Assembly (NCBI GenBank): GCA_024640925.1
Contig: JAHEEB010000141.1
Location: 1 to 8,208, forward strand
Reading direction: 5' to 3'
From: Bacteroidota bacterium
GTDB taxonomy: Bacteria; Bacteroidota; Bacteroidia; Bacteroidales; UBA10428
Length of the DNA stretch: 8,208 nucleotides
The translations under genes were made by a program, and so were the position numbers. Position 1 is the first letter of the stretch, and each line of letters starts with the position of its first letter. This document shows, piece by piece, positions 1 through 6,179 of this stretch. The notes below the pieces were generated by a model. The model was given only the letters and a program-made list of their open reading frames with translations. It did no database searches and was not told where the DNA came from.

Positions 1-1
1 G

Positions 2-148
2 GGCTATCTTTCCGATCATATCAGCCTTAAATTTGCCTTGGTTCTTTGCGGAATATCGTTATTGGTTCCCTTATCGGTTTATACCTGGCTGATTATTTAT
101 CAGAAAGGCAATCAGGCATTATCCGGGTCAATGGATAGCCCGTCATAA
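2..148 (+). CDS. C-terminal end of an integral membrane protein, possibly an MFS transporter (5' end outside window)
   Basis: The reading frame beginning at base 2 stays open for 48 codons to a TAA at 146-148; the start lies before the window. The fragment opens with GYLSDHIS, reminiscent of the short glycine/aspartate loops of major facilitator transporters. A hydrophobic stretch of about 25 residues follows (fragment residues 11-34), ending in a tryptophan- and tyrosine-bearing segment that fits a last transmembrane helix, then a short polar tail of about 14 residues. MFS membership is an inference from one loop and one helix; another polytopic membrane protein would look the same. Its last 37 bases overlap, tail to tail, the end of the metallo-hydrolase gene on the other strand, and no hairpin terminator lies between the two. 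Confidence 0.6.
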   Translation, partial: GYLSDHISLKFALVLCGISLLVPLSVYTWLIIYQKGNQALSGSMDSPS

Positions 149-882
149 GCCAGGAAAACGGAATCGGGTAATAATTTTTCTTCCTCAGAATATAATCCGA
201 ACCTATGGCTCAGATGAGTCAGATATGCAGTTTTTGGTTGAAGTTCCTGAATGGTTTCCAAGGCTTCGTTTAGATTGTAATGAGATATATGTTCTTCTTT
301 TCGTAAGGCATTTATTACTAAAACTTTTAAGTTTTTAAGCTTTATTTTTTCTTCTTCCGGAAGGGTTTTTATATCTGTGAGATAAGCAAAATCGCCTATT
401 CTGAAACCAAATATGGGTAATTTATCATGATAAGCCCTTATCGGTGTTACTTCCAGATTTTGTATATAAAATTTTTTATTTTCGATAAGGTGCATCGAAA
501 TTTGAGGCGCACCGGGGTAAGGCGTTTCTAAAAAAATATAGGCATATTCTTTTTTTAATGCATCCTGAACCCTGGCTTCAGCATACACGTCCACAGGTTT
601 ATTATTGATAAAATTAAACGGTCGCACATCATCCAAACCTGCAACATGATCTTTATGTTCATGGGTATATAAAACAGCTGTCAAATTAGTAACCTTGTTG
701 TTCAACATTTGTTGTCTGAAATCCGGACCTGTATCTATAACAATGTTTAAATTCGAAACCTGTATTAATACAGAGGAACGTAAACGTATATCGCGTATGT
801 CATTCGATTGACAAACCCTGCATTTACAGGCAATTACAGGTATTCCATGCGATGTAGCAGTTCCTAAAAATGTAATTTTCAT
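112..882 (-). CDS. PhnP-like MBL-fold metal-dependent phosphodiesterase/hydrolase
   Basis: A 256-residue cytoplasmic protein of the metallo-beta-lactamase fold, closest in layout to PhnP (phosphoribosyl cyclic phosphate phosphodiesterase). Seen: the di-metal motif THEHKDH with H74, H76, D78 and H79; further likely ligands H152, D170 (LTD) and H223; a candidate catalytic His at H201. The CxCxxC cysteines C19, C21 and C24 plus H226 match the structural zinc site of PhnP, including the ligand spacing and the THxSH signature near the C-terminus. Length matches the family (about 250). There is no signal peptide. The ATG at 880-882 is preceded by a perfect -7 box. No phn genes are visible nearby, so C-P lyase work is doubtful and the substrate is unknown; a general cyclic phosphodiester hydrolase is a fair guess. 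The family call is firm, the substrate is not. Confidence 0.85.
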   Translation of the reverse strand: MKITFLGTATSHGIPVIACKCRVCQSNDIRDIRLRSSVLIQVSNLNIVIDTGPDFRQQMLNNKVTNLTAVLYTHEHKDHVAGLDDVRPFNFINNKPVDVYAEARVQDALKKEYAYIFLETPYPGAPQISMHLIENKKFYIQNLEVTPIRAYHDKLPIFGFRIGDFAYLTDIKTLPEEEKIKLKNLKVLVINALRKEEHISHYNLNEALETIQELQPKTAYLTHLSHRFGLYSEEEKLLPDSVFLAYDGLSIDPDNA

Positions 883-902
883 TGAGTATTGTTAAGTACA
901 TA

Positions 903-910
903 CAAATATA
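903..910 (-). promoter_or_regulatory. Bacteroidota -7 promoter box for the MBL-fold hydrolase gene
   Basis: Read on the minus strand this is TATATTTG, a perfect TAnnTTTG box. It ends 20 bases before the ATG of the hydrolase gene, which predicts a leader of roughly 15 bases. No convincing TTTG -33 box lies at the expected 19-21 base spacing, so the assignment rests on the -7 element and its position. The divergent methyltransferase gene has only an imperfect candidate (TATTTTCG at 937-944) in the same 105-base intergenic stretch. Confidence 0.5.
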
Positions 911-987
911 TAGAATACAAGCACTGTAAAAATGTTTATTTTCGCATTGGTTTTAGAAAATTTAAACATTGAATAAAGAAACTATAT

Positions 988-1662
988 ATGAAGGGTAAAC
1001 TATACCTGATACCGTCTACCATTGGCGATACACCTTTCGACAAAGTCATGCCATTGTACATAAGGGAAGTAATTAACTCAATAAGAATCTATATTGTAGA
1101 AAATGAACGTACAGCGCGTCGCCAGCTTATAAAAATGGGAATTACCATTCCGATAGACGAGCTTTCCTTCAAGGTATTGGATGAGCATACAAAAAAGGAT
1201 TCTATTTATGAATATCTTAATCCATGCGAATCGCAGGACATTGGTTTGCTTTCTGAGGCGGGTGTGCCTTCTGTGGCTGATCCTGGGGCCGATATAGTTG
1301 AACTCGCTCACAAAAGAAACATACGGGTTGTTCCACTTGTTGGACCTTCATCTATCTTGCTTGCCCTTATGGCTTCAGGACTAAACGGACAGTGTTTTGC
1401 TTTTCAGGGCTACCTGCCTGTTAAGCGGCCAGAGAGAATAAAGAAAATAAAAGAATTGGAAATGCATTCAACTGCCTGCCGGCAAACCCAAATATTTATT
1501 GAAGCACCATACCGGAATAACCAAATGGTTGAAGATTTGATTGAAACCTGTCAATCACAGACTAAAATGTGTATTGCCTGTAACATAACTATGCCCGATG
1601 AATTCATCAGAACCCTTAGTATTGATGAGTGGAAGAAACAAAAACAAAAGCCATTTTTCTGA
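988..1662 (+). CDS. Short RsmI-type SAM-dependent methyltransferase (tetrapyrrole methylase fold), C-terminus probably frameshifted
   Basis: A 224-residue protein of the RsmI branch of the tetrapyrrole methylase superfamily. RsmI 2'-O-methylates C1402 of 16S rRNA; the short form common in Bacteroidota lacks RsmI's C-terminal part, and its substrate is, to my knowledge, unsettled. Seen: N-terminal LYLIPSTIGD (5-14) matching the RsmI nucleotide-site start, SEAGVPSVADPG (89-100), VPLVGPSS (115-122), QGYLP (140-144), IEAPYRN (171-177) and ITMPDEFIRT (200-209). All core motifs are present. The frame ends abruptly in QKPFF. Family members I recall end in a KxPxIFLLYK-like strand, and the -1 frame from base 1650 reads AIFLILKL before a TGA at 1674-1676, so one base appears to be missing near 1636-1652. 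The methyltransferase core should be intact; only the last strand is affected. The gene stands alone and ends at a strong hairpin. Confidence 0.85.
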   Translation: MKGKLYLIPSTIGDTPFDKVMPLYIREVINSIRIYIVENERTARRQLIKMGITIPIDELSFKVLDEHTKKDSIYEYLNPCESQDIGLLSEAGVPSVADPGADIVELAHKRNIRVVPLVGPSSILLALMASGLNGQCFAFQGYLPVKRPERIKKIKELEMHSTACRQTQIFIEAPYRNNQMVEDLIETCQSQTKMCIACNITMPDEFIRTLSIDEWKKQKQKPFF

Positions 1663-1698
1663 TTTTAAAACTCTGATAAATACCAGATTTTACCAAAT

Positions 1699-1746
1699 AA
1701 AAAAAGCTACAGTAACCTTTATTTCGGGCTACTGTAGCTTTTTTTT
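1699..1746. terminator. Bidirectional intrinsic terminator
   Basis: GCTACAGTA (1706-1714) pairs perfectly with TACTGTAGC (1730-1738) across a 15-base loop. It is flanked by seven A (1699-1705) and eight T (1739-1746), which extend the stem to 16 base pairs and supply a U-tract in both directions. It sits between two convergent transcripts, the methyltransferase gene (+) and the FKBP lipoprotein operon (-), and would end both. Confidence 0.92.
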
Positions 1747-1758
1747 ATAACTAAAATA

Positions 1759-2715
1759 TTAATCTTCTTTAATAATATCAGTAAGTATCAAGCGATAATG
1801 CACAGGCATAAAAGGAGGAACAATATTAACGTAGGTGTAGGGATTATAAAATCCGGTTGTACCATATGCTGAGGTGTATGGACAAAGTATTTCAAGTGTG
1901 TCTTTTTGTTTCATATATTTAAGTGCCTTTTCAATAACAGGTCTTACAGGGAAGGCCTCATCATCACCATAGACCCAGGTAATTTCTTCCTTGGCTGTAT
2001 TTAGCGGAAAGAAAACACGACCAAGGTGCGAGCTATAATAATCTTCGGCAAACCTTGCTACAATTCGCACTTTAACACTATCTCCACTGCTTATTGAATC
2101 GTAATACGATGGGTGTCCTTTATATAAAACATTATCGAAAAGAGAGTCTGCAGAAAAGGAATGAATCTCCTTAAACTTCATAAACATATCAGATGCATTT
2201 ATTGTATCGTCCTCGATAATATCAAGCAATTTTATATCGTACACCACAGGCTCATAATTATAATAAGCAAAAGCATGGGGTATAACTACAGTAGCAGAAT
2301 CACCTATATTAAAATGAACAAGAGCCGAATCCATACCCTTTATCAGGTTTCCTAGTTTAATACGACTTGGTCCATATACAAAATAGTTCGATTCAAATAA
2401 TTTTACACCAGTAGCTGAGTCTGTACATTCAAAAATGGTTCCGTCAGTAAGTTTTCCGGTAAAAGAAACAATAATGGTTTGCCCCTTTATAGGCTTAGCA
2501 CCTTTGGTTGCACTGGTATCGTTGTAAAATTTTAAATAAATATCGCTTCCAATATTATTTGATTCAGTAAAACCATGCGATTCAATATAAGTCTTTAGTT
2601 TATCTTTTGCTTCTTGCTCATCTTCCTCATATTGATTGTCAAGACATCCGGTATTCACCAATGCCATAATTAATCCGCCAATTAGAACCGTCCAATTCAG
2701 TGAAATCTTTTTCAT
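1759..2715 (-). CDS. Lipoprotein with two degenerate FKBP-like domains
   Basis: A 318-residue predicted lipoprotein, last gene of the minus-strand FKBP operon. Signal sequence: MKK, hydrophobic core at about 8-20, lipobox NTGC with the lipidated Cys at 24, followed by an acidic linker. Domain 1 (about 77-166) keeps the FKBP outline, GQTIIVSF...DGTIFECT, then LIKGMDSAL and VYDIKLLDI, but the FD pair is FE, and the flap normally carrying AYG..G..IPP is shortened to HAFAYYNYEP. Domain 2 (about 210-314) keeps GDSV, a PVIEKAL helix, SAYG (282-285) and VPP (299-301), but lacks the YxG and FDS core residues. Peptidyl-prolyl isomerase activity is therefore doubtful; a chaperone, binding or scaffold role in the periplasm or on the outer membrane is more likely. 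The gap to the upstream gene is 83 bases with no perfect -7 box, so it probably shares that transcript. Confidence 0.8.
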   Translation of the reverse strand: MKKISLNWTVLIGGLIMALVNTGCLDNQYEEDEQEAKDKLKTYIESHGFTESNNIGSDIYLKFYNDTSATKGAKPIKGQTIIVSFTGKLTDGTIFECTDSATGVKLFESNYFVYGPSRIKLGNLIKGMDSALVHFNIGDSATVVIPHAFAYYNYEPVVYDIKLLDIIEDDTINASDMFMKFKEIHSFSADSLFDNVLYKGHPSYYDSISSGDSVKVRIVARFAEDYYSSHLGRVFFPLNTAKEEITWVYGDDEAFPVRPVIEKALKYMKQKDTLEILCPYTSAYGTTGFYNPYTYVNIVPPFMPVHYRLILTDIIKED

Positions 2716-2798
2716 TTGTTTAATGTTATTTATTCTGGTTATTAGATGGGAAAAATAATAAAAGGTTGCTTAACTGGTTTTTATAGAAACAATTTTTT

Positions 2799-3692
2799 TT
2801 ATGAATTATTGTGCGTTGTTGTTACACCTTTACTTACTTTAAGCACTTCTACTTCGTAAATCAGTGATGTAAAGGGAGGTATAATGCCGGTAGAGCTTCC
2901 CGACTGTCCGAAAGCAAGTTCTGACGGCAAAATAAACAAAGCCTTTTGACCTTCTCTCATGGTAGCCAGACCATCCTCAATGCCTTTGATTACCTGCCAT
3001 TCGGTACCAAAAACGAACTGGAACGGCTGATTTCTGCGTTTCGTGCTGTCGAAGAATTTACCGTTTAGAAAACGGCCTTCATAGTTAATCGTAATCGTGT
3101 CGCCTTTATTTATTGCAGGCCCGGTGCCAGGATTAATTACAAGGCAAATCATTCCGTTTTTATCGGGTTTGATATCAATTTTTTTCTCAGATAAATATTG
3201 TTGTAAAATAACTTTTTCATAATCACCAAAATCTTCAATCCAGTTAAGAAAAGCCACTTTTTCGTTCTCATATTCTGCTTCGGATTGTATATCGATTAAG
3301 CTGATTTTAATTTTTAAATAATCTTCTGGTTTAATGAAGCCCGGGAGGTCTGCTTCCAAGGTAGTTTGGAAGAAAGGAAGGGCTTGAAGAATAAATGTAG
3401 CGCTTTCGTCTTTTTGCAGAATCATAATACAATCTTCAATGGCACCCTTGTACTTTGGTTTTTCGAGCCTTATTTTACGGCGGCCTTCAAAAAAAACAGA
3501 ATCATTTATTGTCAGATAGGCAATGTCAGCAGTAATATAATCGCCATTTTGGGGTTTTATTTCAGATTCTCCAATGGAATGCAGTTGATAATAAAATCCT
3601 TTGTTTGACTTAGTGAAACCTGGAAATTTTGAATCCTTTTTACAGGAACCCAGTATTAAAAGTGAGATAATCAGAAAATAAGGTATTCTCAT
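2799..3692 (-). CDS. FKBP-type peptidyl-prolyl isomerase lipoprotein with two FKBP domains, the second well conserved
   Basis: A 297-residue predicted lipoprotein. MRIPYFLIISLLILGSC gives a short signal peptide with lipobox LGSC and lipidated Cys17. An N-terminal FKBP-like half (about 47-134) is degenerate: there is a GDYITADIAYL start but no FD pair or AYG flap. The C-terminal domain (about 197-286) is a good FKBP: GDTITINYEGRF (Y204), KFFDST (F214, D215), QFVFG, QVIKGIEDGL (V234, I235), LAFGQSG (F261 in place of the usual Tyr), IIPP (270-273) and LIYEVEVL (Y279 in place of Phe). Prolyl isomerase activity in the periplasm or at the membrane is likely. It starts 4 bases after the stop of the GldI-like gene, implying coupled translation. 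In the three-gene series it is the member with the most complete active site. Confidence 0.88.
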   Translation of the reverse strand: MRIPYFLIISLLILGSCKKDSKFPGFTKSNKGFYYQLHSIGESEIKPQNGDYITADIAYLTINDSVFFEGRRKIRLEKPKYKGAIEDCIMILQKDESATFILQALPFFQTTLEADLPGFIKPEDYLKIKISLIDIQSEAEYENEKVAFLNWIEDFGDYEKVILQQYLSEKKIDIKPDKNGMICLVINPGTGPAINKGDTITINYEGRFLNGKFFDSTKRRNQPFQFVFGTEWQVIKGIEDGLATMREGQKALFILPSELAFGQSGSSTGIIPPFTSLIYEVEVLKVSKGVTTTHNNS

Positions 3693-3696
3693 AGTT

Positions 3697-4230
3697 TTAT
3701 TGATTAGAAACCGATGTTAGTTCTACTTCATACACAATGATGGAACGGGCAGGTATTTTGTCTCCGTCTCCGGGCAGACCGTAAGCCAGATGGGGAGGCA
3801 TGATAAACCTGGCTTTGCTGCCTTCTTTTAATAGAAGAATTCCCTGTTCGAGGCCTGCTCCAACGTCGCCTTGTCCGACAAGGAAGGTTTTCGGACCTTT
3901 CTGATCAGAACTATAACAGAGTGTCCCATCTATCAACCAGATAGAATAATTTATAGTAGCCAGGAGACCTGTTTCGGTTTGTCTTCCTGTTCCCTCTGTT
4001 AATATCTGATACCACAGGCCTGTCTGTGTTTCTATCATGTTCCAACCTTGCCTGCTAATGTATCCTTTAATTATTTCATGATCTTTTTTGATCAAAATTC
4101 TGTTAACTTCTTCCAGCTGTTTTTTAACCTGGGTTCTATCCATATCAGGTTTATTCTCATTGCTCTTGCAGCAGGATAATCCCAAAACTAAAAGAATAGC
4201 AATAATTGTATTTATTTTAATTTTAATCAT
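3697..4230 (-). CDS. gldI: GldI-like FKBP-type lipoprotein
   Basis: A 177-residue predicted lipoprotein whose whole length resembles GldI, a lipoprotein needed for gliding motility in Flavobacterium johnsoniae. Signal sequence with hydrophobic core 8-18 and lipobox LGLSC or GLSCC (Cys20 or Cys21). A lysine/glutamate-rich helical linker (about 30-58) leads into the GldI-type segment IIKGYISRQGWNMIET and GLWYQI (53-76). The single FKBP domain (about 87-172) shows NYSIWLIDGT (Y95), FLVGQ, GLEQGILLLKEG, HLAYGLPGDGDKIP (147-160) and IIVYEVEL. The catalytic FD pair is replaced by CY (105-106), as in other GldI-like proteins that diverge here. The ATG at 4228-4230 lies inside the end of the DHH gene (8-base overlap). 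No other gliding or type 9 secretion gene is in the window, so the symbol marks homology rather than proven gliding. Confidence 0.82.
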   Translation of the reverse strand: MIKIKINTIIAILLVLGLSCCKSNENKPDMDRTQVKKQLEEVNRILIKKDHEIIKGYISRQGWNMIETQTGLWYQILTEGTGRQTETGLLATINYSIWLIDGTLCYSSDQKGPKTFLVGQGDVGAGLEQGILLLKEGSKARFIMPPHLAYGLPGDGDKIPARSIIVYEVELTSVSNQ

Positions 4231-5251
4231 TCAATAGTTGATCTTTATAGAGAGGAAGTAAGTCGATAAGCTTGGCAATTGTATTAACCAAATTATCTTT
4301 TGATTCTCCACCTGCAGCATTCATGTGTCCACCTCCCTCAAAATGTCTTTCAGCAATCTCATTTACTGCCATTTTACCCCGGGAGCGAAAGGAAATCCTT
4401 ACAATGTCTTCTTTTTCGGTTAATAAAACCGACATTCTTACACCTTTTATTGATAAGGGCATATTAGCAAAACCTTCAGAATCGCCAATTCTAAAATTAT
4501 ACTTTTTCATATCGGCCTGTGTCAGACTCATGTATACTGTTTTGTATTCCTTAATAAATACCATTTTGTCATGCAGGCAATGCCCCATAAGTTTCATACG
4601 GTCGAAAGAGTAATTGTCATATACCCGGCTGTATATTGTGTCTTTCTCAATACCACAATCAAGCAGGTCTGCAGCGATTTCGAAGGTTTGCTTTTTCGAT
4701 GAATTAAAACTGAAACATCCGGTATCTGTCATTATACCAGCATATATACATTCTGCAATATCTTTATTAAAGGGTTTATTATGGTTAATCTGTTTCATAA
4801 ACAGGTATGTCAATTCACTGGCAGAGCTTACCGATGTATCTGAAATTGTAATGTTTGCAAATTTTGCCGGATACGGGTGGTGATCGATTAATATTTTAAA
4901 TGCATCCTTATTCAATATATGCTGTTCATATTCCCTTATCCGGCTTAAATCGTTGAAGTCTACTGCAAAGACAATTGTACATTTGGAAAATGCTTCGATG
5001 CATTTCTCCGGATGTTTATCAAATACCAGTGTTTTTTCAATGCTTTTAAGCCAACTGATATATTGTGGGTAAGCGTTTGGAACAACAACATATACTGTGT
5101 GACCCATTGATGTTAAAAAGTTATAAAGTGCAAGAGAGGCACCCATTGCGTCACCGTCAGGATTTCTGTGAGATACAATCAGAATATCGTGATGTTTCTC
5201 GTCCAGTAGTTTTCCAAAACGTTCAATTTGTTCGTGTAATGAAATGTTCAA
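4223..5251 (-). CDS. DHH/DHHA1 family phosphoesterase, NrnA-like (nanoRNase / pAp phosphatase), TTG start
   Basis: A 342-residue cytoplasmic phosphoesterase. NrnA-type enzymes degrade 2-5 nt RNAs and many also dephosphorylate pAp to AMP using Mn2+. Seen: motif I SHRNPDGDAMG (27-37; H28, D32, D34), motif II VDFND (D98), motif III LIDHHPYP with the DHH triad 123-125, motif IV GIMTDTGCF (172-180; D176), and the DHHA1 substrate-binding domain with FRSRGK (288-293) and GGGHMNAAGG (306-315). All metal ligands are present and the length is typical. The frame is open upstream to about 5321 but contains no ATG or GTG; the first internal Met is residue 36, inside motif I. TTG at 5249-5251 is therefore the best start. 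First gene of the four-gene operon, overlapping gldI by 8 bases. Call firm; the balance between RNA and pAp substrates is not readable. Confidence 0.9.
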   Translation of the reverse strand: MNISLHEQIERFGKLLDEKHHDILIVSHRNPDGDAMGASLALYNFLTSMGHTVYVVVPNAYPQYISWLKSIEKTLVFDKHPEKCIEAFSKCTIVFAVDFNDLSRIREYEQHILNKDAFKILIDHHPYPAKFANITISDTSVSSASELTYLFMKQINHNKPFNKDIAECIYAGIMTDTGCFSFNSSKKQTFEIAADLLDCGIEKDTIYSRVYDNYSFDRMKLMGHCLHDKMVFIKEYKTVYMSLTQADMKKYNFRIGDSEGFANMPLSIKGVRMSVLLTEKEDIVRISFRSRGKMAVNEIAERHFEGGGHMNAAGGESKDNLVNTIAKLIDLLPLYKDQLLND

Positions 5252-5280
5252 TTCTTTTGATTTTATAGCGTATATGCCCC

Positions 5281-5288
5281 CAAAGATA
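5281..5288 (-). promoter_or_regulatory. Bacteroidota -7 promoter box for the DHH/gldI/FKBP operon
   Basis: On the minus strand this reads TATCTTTG, a perfect TAnnTTTG. It ends 29 bases before the TTG start of the DHH gene, predicting a leader of about 23 bases and supporting the TTG as the real start. No clear TTTG box lies 19-21 bases upstream. The divergent ndk gene has only a weak candidate in the same 111-base intergenic region (TATTTTAT at 5320-5327). Confidence 0.5.
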
Positions 5289-5362
5289 ATTATATCTGCC
5301 GAAAACTGAATATCAGATTTATTTTATAAATTCACGGCCTCATAGATTAACCCAATTACACT

Positions 5363-5806
5363 ATGGCAGGAACTAAAACACTTACAATTATCAAGCCGGG
5401 GGCTGTAAGCAACGAATTTATCGGTCCCATTCTGGCTAAAATTAACGAAGCAGGTTTTCATATTTCAGCAATGCGGCTGTTTCGTCTCACAAAGAGACAA
5501 GCTGAAAACTTTTACGTTATCCATCAAGACAAACATTTTTACAATAGTCTAATTAACTTCATGTCTTCAGGGCCTGTAGTTGTCGCTATTCTTGAAAAAG
5601 AAGATGCTGTGAGTGACTATCGTAAGCTGATTGGCCATACCGATCCGGCTAAAGCCGAACCTGGCACAATCCGCAAGTTGTTTGCAGAATCGGTCGAAAG
5701 AAATGCAGTTCATGGTTCAGATAGCGATGAAAACGCTGAATTTGAATGTGATTTCTTTTTCTCAAAATGTGAAAGGTTTTCAAAATTCGATCCTCTTCAT
5801 TTCTAG
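5363..5806 (+). CDS. ndk: Nucleoside-diphosphate kinase
   Basis: A 147-residue cytoplasmic enzyme that moves the gamma-phosphate of ATP onto NDPs and dNDPs through a phosphohistidine. Seen: IKPGAV (10-15; K11), Y51, HF at 58-59, R87, GHTDPAKAEPGTIR (91-104; T93, R104) and the catalytic NAVHGSDS (114-121) with His117. Every catalytic residue of the family is in place and the length is near the usual 140-155. ATG at 5363-5365. It is monocistronic, divergent from the DHH phosphoesterase operon, and ends 23 bases before a hairpin terminator. Placement next to a DHH phosphoesterase and gldI is, from memory, a recurring order in Bacteroidota genomes, and links two nucleotide-pool enzymes. Confidence 0.98.
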   Translation: MAGTKTLTIIKPGAVSNEFIGPILAKINEAGFHISAMRLFRLTKRQAENFYVIHQDKHFYNSLINFMSSGPVVVAILEKEDAVSDYRKLIGHTDPAKAEPGTIRKLFAESVERNAVHGSDSDENAEFECDFFFSKCERFSKFDPLHF

Positions 5807-5828
5807 TTAAAGACCTTGATGTATACAG

Positions 5829-5855
5829 ACAGCAGGCTGCAGCCTGCTGTTTTTT
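5829..5855 (+). terminator. Intrinsic terminator of ndk
   Basis: CAGCAGGC (5830-5837) and GCCTGCTG (5842-5849) pair perfectly around a TGCA tetraloop, extended by A5829-T5850, and are followed by six T (5850-5855). It is GC-rich against an AT-rich background. The U-tract is only on the plus side, so it serves ndk; the convergent DUF721 gene, whose stop is at 5886-5888, would meet the stem without a U-tract. Confidence 0.92.
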
Positions 5856-5885
5856 GTCTACCCAAAGACCAATTTCAGCAAAAGA

Positions 5886-6176
5886 TTACCTTAATATTAT
5901 TTTCTCAATAATTTTTTCCCCGGCATGTTCATTCAACAAGGCTACCATTTTTTCTTTATTGTATAACAGTTCGTTTCTCAGAGCTGAAGAATCGAGATGA
6001 ACATAAAGTATCTTGTTACGGATGAATATTTCTTTTGTATGTGAGGCAATTATTTTACCCATAATGGCACCCCAACTGGTAACAATATTTACTTCTTTTA
6101 GTTTTCTTCGATGTCCTAACGCCTCGATATATTCGCGCAGTACATTTTTAAGTGGTTGTGTATTACTTTTTCTCAT
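5886..6176 (-). CDS. DUF721 / DciA-like protein
   Basis: A 96-residue protein of the DUF721 (DciA) family. DciA, characterised in proteobacteria and actinobacteria, assists loading of the replicative helicase DnaB where DnaC/DnaI loaders are absent. Seen: an N-terminal helix with LKNVLREYIEALG (9-21), the family tryptophan in VTSWGAIMGKIIASHT (32-47; W35), then KILYVHLDSSALRNELL (55-71), which fits the beta-strand plus helix of the KH-like fold, and a closing helix and strand ending in EKIIEKIILR. The whole protein is essentially the bare domain, much shorter than proteobacterial DciA. It starts 3 bases after the recF stop, so it is translationally coupled and expressed with recF. Helicase-loading function is inferred from family and context. 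Confidence 0.85.
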   Translation of the reverse strand: MRKSNTQPLKNVLREYIEALGHRRKLKEVNIVTSWGAIMGKIIASHTKEIFIRNKILYVHLDSSALRNELLYNKEKMVALLNEHAGEKIIEKIILR

Positions 6177-6179
6177 AGT

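Noticed and set aside
937..944. TATTTTCG as a -7 box for the methyltransferase gene
   Set aside because: It differs from TAnnTTTG at one fixed position and has no TTTG at the -33 spacing, so it is not listed as a feature.
1642..1650. Programmed -1 frameshift in the methyltransferase
   Set aside because: The zero-frame codons AAA CAA AAG do not form a slippery X XXY YYZ heptamer and no downstream stimulator other than the terminator is visible; simple base loss explains it better.
4272..4883. Open frames on the plus strand opposite the DHH phosphoesterase
   Set aside because: They lie wholly antisense to a well-supported gene, have no recognisable domain, and have no start-site context of their own; likewise the plus-strand frames opposite the FKBP genes and recF and the minus-strand frame within the methyltransferase.
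5295..5327. TCTG (5295-5298) plus TATTTTAT (5320-5327) as an ndk promoter
   Set aside because: The 21-base spacing fits, but both boxes are imperfect, which is common by chance in AT-rich DNA.
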